NCBI GenBank assembly: GCA_029856375.1
Contig: JAHQWX010000042.1
Span: 1-9,819, forward strand
Source of the DNA: Promethearchaeia archaeon
GTDB taxonomy: Archaea > Asgardarchaeota > Lokiarchaeia > Sigyniarchaeales > SOKP01
Direction: 5' to 3'
Length of the DNA: 9,819 nt
Shown here one piece after another: positions 6,583-9,819 of the stretch. Positions within the stretch are counted from its first letter, which is position 1. Every line of letters starts with the position of its first letter. The notes beneath the pieces were generated by a model, which did not search any database, was not told the origin of the DNA, and saw nothing but the letters and a program-made list of their open reading frames with translations. Made by a program: the position numbers and the translations under genes.

Positions 6583-8103
6583 TTATAATTCCTTTTTATC
6601 AACGAGTTTTACATATTCAATACATATCTTTAGCACATTTTCCATTGCACATCGAATATTTCTATTCTTCCAGTTTGTTCCGTGGTCGTTACAAGGTCGG
6701 CGCTCTTCGTTAAGCATATCTAAATTGTCTCTACTCGTGTGATAATAGTTTAAAATATCCTGGTTGTGCATTCCTTCAATACACGCTGTTTTCAATCCTC
6801 CTCGGACTAGTCCTGCTGCATCAGTGGCTCCTGACATTGCTGGCATAGATAACAGTCGATATCCTATGTTTAATTCTTCTGCAATTTGGACTAAATCGCT
6901 TACGATTTCCGGATCCATGTCTGAGCCTGTTTGATCCTCTCTCGTATAAAACTTGAGATATTCAGAATTTTCTATACCTTCAAAATTTATACACTTGGTA
7001 TAGATTTTATTGTATGTTCTACTGTGTCTTCGAGCAAATTCAGTGCTTCCTCGTAATCCACATTCTTCGCATCCACAAATTAAAATTTTTACTTCTGTGT
7101 TTTTTGGAAAATCGGGATGACCCAGTTTCTTCCAATCGTGTAAAACTTTTGTTATACCATGACAAATTGCAACGGATGTTAAATTGTCCGTTGCCCCAGG
7201 TCCACCTTTTCTATTAATCATGAAAAAGGCACCAAAATAAAAGTGCAAATTAGTTAAGACAATAATTATCGCAGAATTCGTTAAAATTAACTCAAATCCG
7301 TGCAATAGTAAGATTATGTCGATTAGATATGGAACGCTTGAAAAAAGTAAAACCCATAATACTGATTTTATTGGCATCTTTTCAAGATATCCGGAAAACC
7401 AATTTTTTCTACTACCAGTAAGATAGAGAGCACAAAAGAAACCCGGTACAATGAAAATTATAATATTGATAATGAATGTTATAATAATAAGTTCAAATCC
7501 TATTAAAGCATATATTAATTGAAGGGAAAAAACGATTAATAGAGGGAATTGAGAGAACATTCCATTAAGGAGGATTAGCATGTAGGCATGTCCCATATAT
7601 TCTACCGGTCTCCATATCGTACTATCAATATGCCCCGAAAAAATAACTCGCTTTTTTATTTCACCATCGGGCTTTATTGTGCCAATTACATTTTGGGACG
7701 GTTTCAATTTACAAATCGGAGCCATAGTTTCTTCATATCGTAGAAATGATTTGTAGAAAATTAAAATGCAGAGAATCATCAGACACATTGGGATTATTGA
7801 AAATATTATTTTAGTAATTAGATTTAAATTGGTTAGTAAAAACAACAATAACGATATTGCAAGTAATGCAGTATCAAATCTTACCCAAGCGGGTCCTGCA
7901 GGTCCATCTGAAGGACAACAATAAAATCCCTCCCAATCAACATCATCGCAATACTTTTCTAATTCTTTTTGGGACCAGTTTGACGCTTTTTTCTCGTTCT
8001 CAGAGCATGCTGGTCGTGGCCCTACTTCTGTTATAATCGACTTAACAATGTTGTACATATAATCAGAATTCTCGTCAGAATCAATAATATACTCTTTCGC
8101 CAT
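6583..8103 (-). CDS. Membrane-embedded M28-family zinc peptidase, paralog 4 (PAGPAWVR subtype)
   Basis: 506 residues from ATG 8101-8103. I prefer this start over an in-frame TTG at 8119-8121 (six residues longer) because MAKEYIIDSDEN then lines up exactly with the starts of the other copies and gives the same length as paralog 3. Features: GPRPACSENE, GPAGPAWVR (67-75), helices near 77-91 and 98-119, SGHIDST (H158, D160), four helices about 173-297, GATDNL (D306), CGCEECGLRGS (E346/E347), NFEGI (E375), GATDAAGL and YHTSRD (H455), and the C-terminal signature RRPCNDHGTNWKNRNIRCAMEN. No good Shine-Dalgarno precedes this ATG; an AT-rich TTTTTAAAATATT stretch 20-30 nt upstream could mean a leaderless or very short-leader transcript. 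The stop is TAA. The catalytic set is complete and the substrate unknown. Confidence 0.85.
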   Translation of the reverse strand: MAKEYIIDSDENSDYMYNIVKSIITEVGPRPACSENEKKASNWSQKELEKYCDDVDWEGFYCCPSDGPAGPAWVRFDTALLAISLLLFLLTNLNLITKIIFSIIPMCLMILCILIFYKSFLRYEETMAPICKLKPSQNVIGTIKPDGEIKKRVIFSGHIDSTIWRPVEYMGHAYMLILLNGMFSQFPLLIVFSLQLIYALIGFELIIITFIINIIIFIVPGFFCALYLTGSRKNWFSGYLEKMPIKSVLWVLLFSSVPYLIDIILLLHGFELILTNSAIIIVLTNLHFYFGAFFMINRKGGPGATDNLTSVAICHGITKVLHDWKKLGHPDFPKNTEVKILICGCEECGLRGSTEFARRHSRTYNKIYTKCINFEGIENSEYLKFYTREDQTGSDMDPEIVSDLVQIAEELNIGYRLLSMPAMSGATDAAGLVRGGLKTACIEGMHNQDILNYYHTSRDNLDMLNEERRPCNDHGTNWKNRNIRCAMENVLKICIEYVKLVDKKEL

Positions 8104-8190
8104 ACTTTTTTCAATAAGCAATATTTTAAAAAGGATTTTGTTTTACAATTGAAGCAAATAATATGAAGTATATCTTTCGAAATATGAAAA

Positions 8191-9693
8191 CTATCTACCA
8201 TCTACGAGCTTAATATATCCAATCGCGATTTTAAGGGCGTTTTCCATGGCACAACGGACATTTCTGTTTTTCCAATTGGTGCCATAGTCGGTGCCTGGTC
8301 TCCTTTCTTTATTAATTAAATCCAAACAATCTCTTTTTGAATGATACGAAAATAAATAATCATCCCTGATGAATCCTTCAATAGTTGTAGCTCTTAAACC
8401 ACCTCGTACTAGTCCAGCTCCGTCTGTACCACCTCCATATGGTGGCATTACTGTGATTTGACTTTTTATTTTAAGATCCTCAGAAATCTTTAATAAATCT
8501 TTATTAATTTCTTCATCTAAAATGGTTCCAGTTGTAGTTTCCTTTGAATAAATGTTCAGGTTTCTTGAATTATTAATGGATTCGAAATTGATACAAGTAG
8601 TATTAATCTTATTATACTCTTCAGCGTGTCTTTCAGCAAAAGCTTGAGAACCTTTTAATCCAGCTTCTTCACTCCCACAAATTAATATATTAATTTCAGT
8701 ATTTTTTGGAAATAGAGGAATTTCTTGTATTTTCCAATCGTGTAATATTTTTGCAATACAATTACAAATTGCTACAGCTGTTAAATTATCTATAGCTCCT
8801 GGGCTTGCGTTTTTACTTTGGAAGAAGTACATGCAAATACATGAAGGAATGTTAATCAAAAGGAGAATGAGGGCAGTATCAATCAGTGTTGATTGTTGAT
8901 TAAAGAGAAAAGCAATGGAAATAATAATAAACGAGTAAAAAACATCTGCTAAAATAATCAGAGCTGATGAAATAGTCATAGTCTTAAAGACTCCAAAAAA
9001 AATTTTTTCTGTTCTAGCTATTACTAAAAAAAATATAGCGAGAAAAACTGGAAGTATAATAACAAGACTATTCATAACAATCAAGAATACTTCTAAGTTA
9101 TGCTGGATTATTCCATTGATTAATTGAAATGAAAAAATTAACAAAAAAAATAGAAGGGACGCAATCCCTTTAACTATATAATAACCATATCCATGTTTTG
9201 TATAATGCATTACATTAAATAATGTACTATCGATATGCCCTAAGAAAATAATCCTTTTTTTAACGACTCCGCTGGGTTTAATCGTACCCACTACATTTTG
9301 AGACCTTTTTTTCTTAAATAATGGAGTTAAAAATTCCTCGTAATGTAAAAATGATTTATAGATTATGTAGAATATAAACACCATTATTCCCAAAGGTATT
9401 GCTGAAAAAAACATTTTAAATATCGAATTATAACTAGAAAATAGGAAGATAATGGTGGAAATAATTGTTAATAAAACAACTACCTTCAGAAAGCCCAGAA
9501 AAGCACCTGGGCGGCAAAAAAAATCTTCTATTACTACATTTTCACAAAATTTCTCCAATTCTTTTTGAATCCATTTGGAAGCTTTCCTTTCGTTTTCACT
9601 GCATGGTGGTCGAGGTCCGATTTCATTGATAATACCCGCGATAATATTATACATGTAATCAGAATTTTCATCAGAATCTATGGTATAAGACAA
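8191..9693 (-). CDS. Membrane-embedded M28-family zinc peptidase, paralog 5 (FLGF subtype, TTG start)
   Basis: 500 residues. The start is TTG at 9691-9693: it gives (M)SYTIDSDENSDYMYN, aligned with the N-termini of the other copies, and no ATG occurs before residue 14. Layout: GPRPPCSENE, GAFLGF, helices near 69-86 and 94-114, LGHIDST (H153, D155), four helices about 169-291, GAIDNL (D302), CGSEEAGLKGS (E342/E343), NFESI (E371), GGTDGAGL and YHSKRD (H451). The zinc set is complete. It begins only 6 nt after the TGA of the next paralog upstream and in the same frame, and that stop lies inside the Shine-Dalgarno-like GGGAGATGA, so the two are probably translationally coupled. The stop is TAG. 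The C-terminus ends in DGR like that of paralog 6. Confidence 0.85.
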   Translation of the reverse strand: MSYTIDSDENSDYMYNIIAGIINEIGPRPPCSENERKASKWIQKELEKFCENVVIEDFFCRPGAFLGFLKVVVLLTIISTIIFLFSSYNSIFKMFFSAIPLGIMVFIFYIIYKSFLHYEEFLTPLFKKKRSQNVVGTIKPSGVVKKRIIFLGHIDSTLFNVMHYTKHGYGYYIVKGIASLLFFLLIFSFQLINGIIQHNLEVFLIVMNSLVIILPVFLAIFFLVIARTEKIFFGVFKTMTISSALIILADVFYSFIIISIAFLFNQQSTLIDTALILLLINIPSCICMYFFQSKNASPGAIDNLTAVAICNCIAKILHDWKIQEIPLFPKNTEINILICGSEEAGLKGSQAFAERHAEEYNKINTTCINFESINNSRNLNIYSKETTTGTILDEEINKDLLKISEDLKIKSQITVMPPYGGGTDGAGLVRGGLRATTIEGFIRDDYLFSYHSKRDCLDLINKERRPGTDYGTNWKNRNVRCAMENALKIAIGYIKLVDGR

Positions 9694-9699
9694 ATTATT

Positions 9700-9708
9700 T
9701 CATCTCCC
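9700..9708 (-). promoter_or_regulatory. Shine-Dalgarno element overlapping the stop codon of paralog 6
   Basis: The minus strand reads GGGAGATGA, one mismatch from the ideal GGAGGTGA, ending 6 nt before the TTG start of paralog 5. Its last three bases are the TGA stop of the upstream paralog. It supports the TTG start and coupling of the two genes. Confidence 0.55.
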
Positions 9709-9819
9709 ATCAATCAGTTTTAAATATCCTAAACAAATTTTCAAAACATTCTCCATAGCACATCGAATATTCATATCTCTCCAATCAGTTCCGAGATCGT
9801 CGCAGGGTCGTCTATCTTT
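9700..9819 (-). CDS. M28-family zinc peptidase, paralog 6, C-terminal end only
   Basis: The last 39 codons and TGA stop of another array member run off the right edge. The visible part reads KDRRPCDDLGTDW...NIRCAMENVLKICLGYLKLIDGR, matching the C-terminal signature of the other copies (RRPCNDHGTNWKNRN and CAMEN). No catalytic residue lies in this part. The array therefore has at least six members. ICLGYLKLIDGR combines features of paralogs 3/4 (LKIC) and 5 (DGR), so the subtype cannot be settled. Confidence 0.85.
   Translation of the reverse strand, partial: KDRRPCDDLGTDWRDMNIRCAMENVLKICLGYLKLIDGR

Noticed and set aside
8104..8121. TTG at 8119-8121 as start of paralog 4
   Set aside because: It adds six residues not found in any other copy; ATG 8101-8103 aligns with all of them and gives exactly the length of paralog 3.
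1858..9819. CRISPR-like or other short regular repeats suggested by recurring strings
   Set aside because: The recurrences come from the paralogous genes and their spacers at about 1.6-kb periodicity, not from short repeat-spacer units.

Overview
The window looks like archaeal DNA from an organism that uses selenocysteine. The evidence is a low-GC, AT-rich background, a TATA-like element upstream of hdrA, and a heterodisulfide reductase subunit A (HdrA) gene with two in-frame TGA codons, each exactly where the family has a conserved cysteine. An Asgard archaeon of the Lokiarchaeia type is my best guess. Methanococcales, which also make Sec-containing HdrA, are an alternative. The assignment is inference: no rRNA or other marker gene is present.

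Layout. Positions 1 to about 170, on the + strand, carry the middle of an exosortase/archaeosortase-family membrane protein. It is cut off before its catalytic part and abuts, in opposite orientation, the broken 3' end of hdrA. Positions 163-1590 (minus strand) hold hdrA: 475 codons, about three quarters of the usual length, with Sec predicted at residues 13 and 196. Positions 1591-1857 are an AT-rich spacer with the probable hdrA promoter. From 1858 to the right edge, all on the minus strand, runs a head-to-tail array of at least six paralogous membrane-embedded M28-family zinc peptidases. Five are complete (500-506 residues), and the sixth shows only its last 39 codons.

The M28 array is the most unusual content. 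In each complete copy the zinc-ligand series H-D-E-(D/E)-H is intact, and three of its four spacings match classical M28 aminopeptidases. The gap between the first His and the bridging Asp is about 149 residues instead of about 20, and that gap holds about four hydrophobic helices. Two more hydrophobic helices precede the His. The catalytic domain therefore appears to be split by a membrane block. The copies fall into two subtypes: the 1st, 2nd and 5th (counting from the left) have an FLGF-type junction before the first membrane helix, while the 3rd and 4th have a PAGPAWVR junction. The array grew by tandem duplication, because two of the intergenic spacers are themselves homologous and both exactly 72 nt.

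How the parts relate: HdrA is a soluble flavin/iron-sulfur electron-transfer subunit and has no evident functional link to the peptidases. They share only strand and proximity. The join between exosortase fragment and hdrA is either a real rearrangement or an assembly chimera, and sequence alone cannot decide which.
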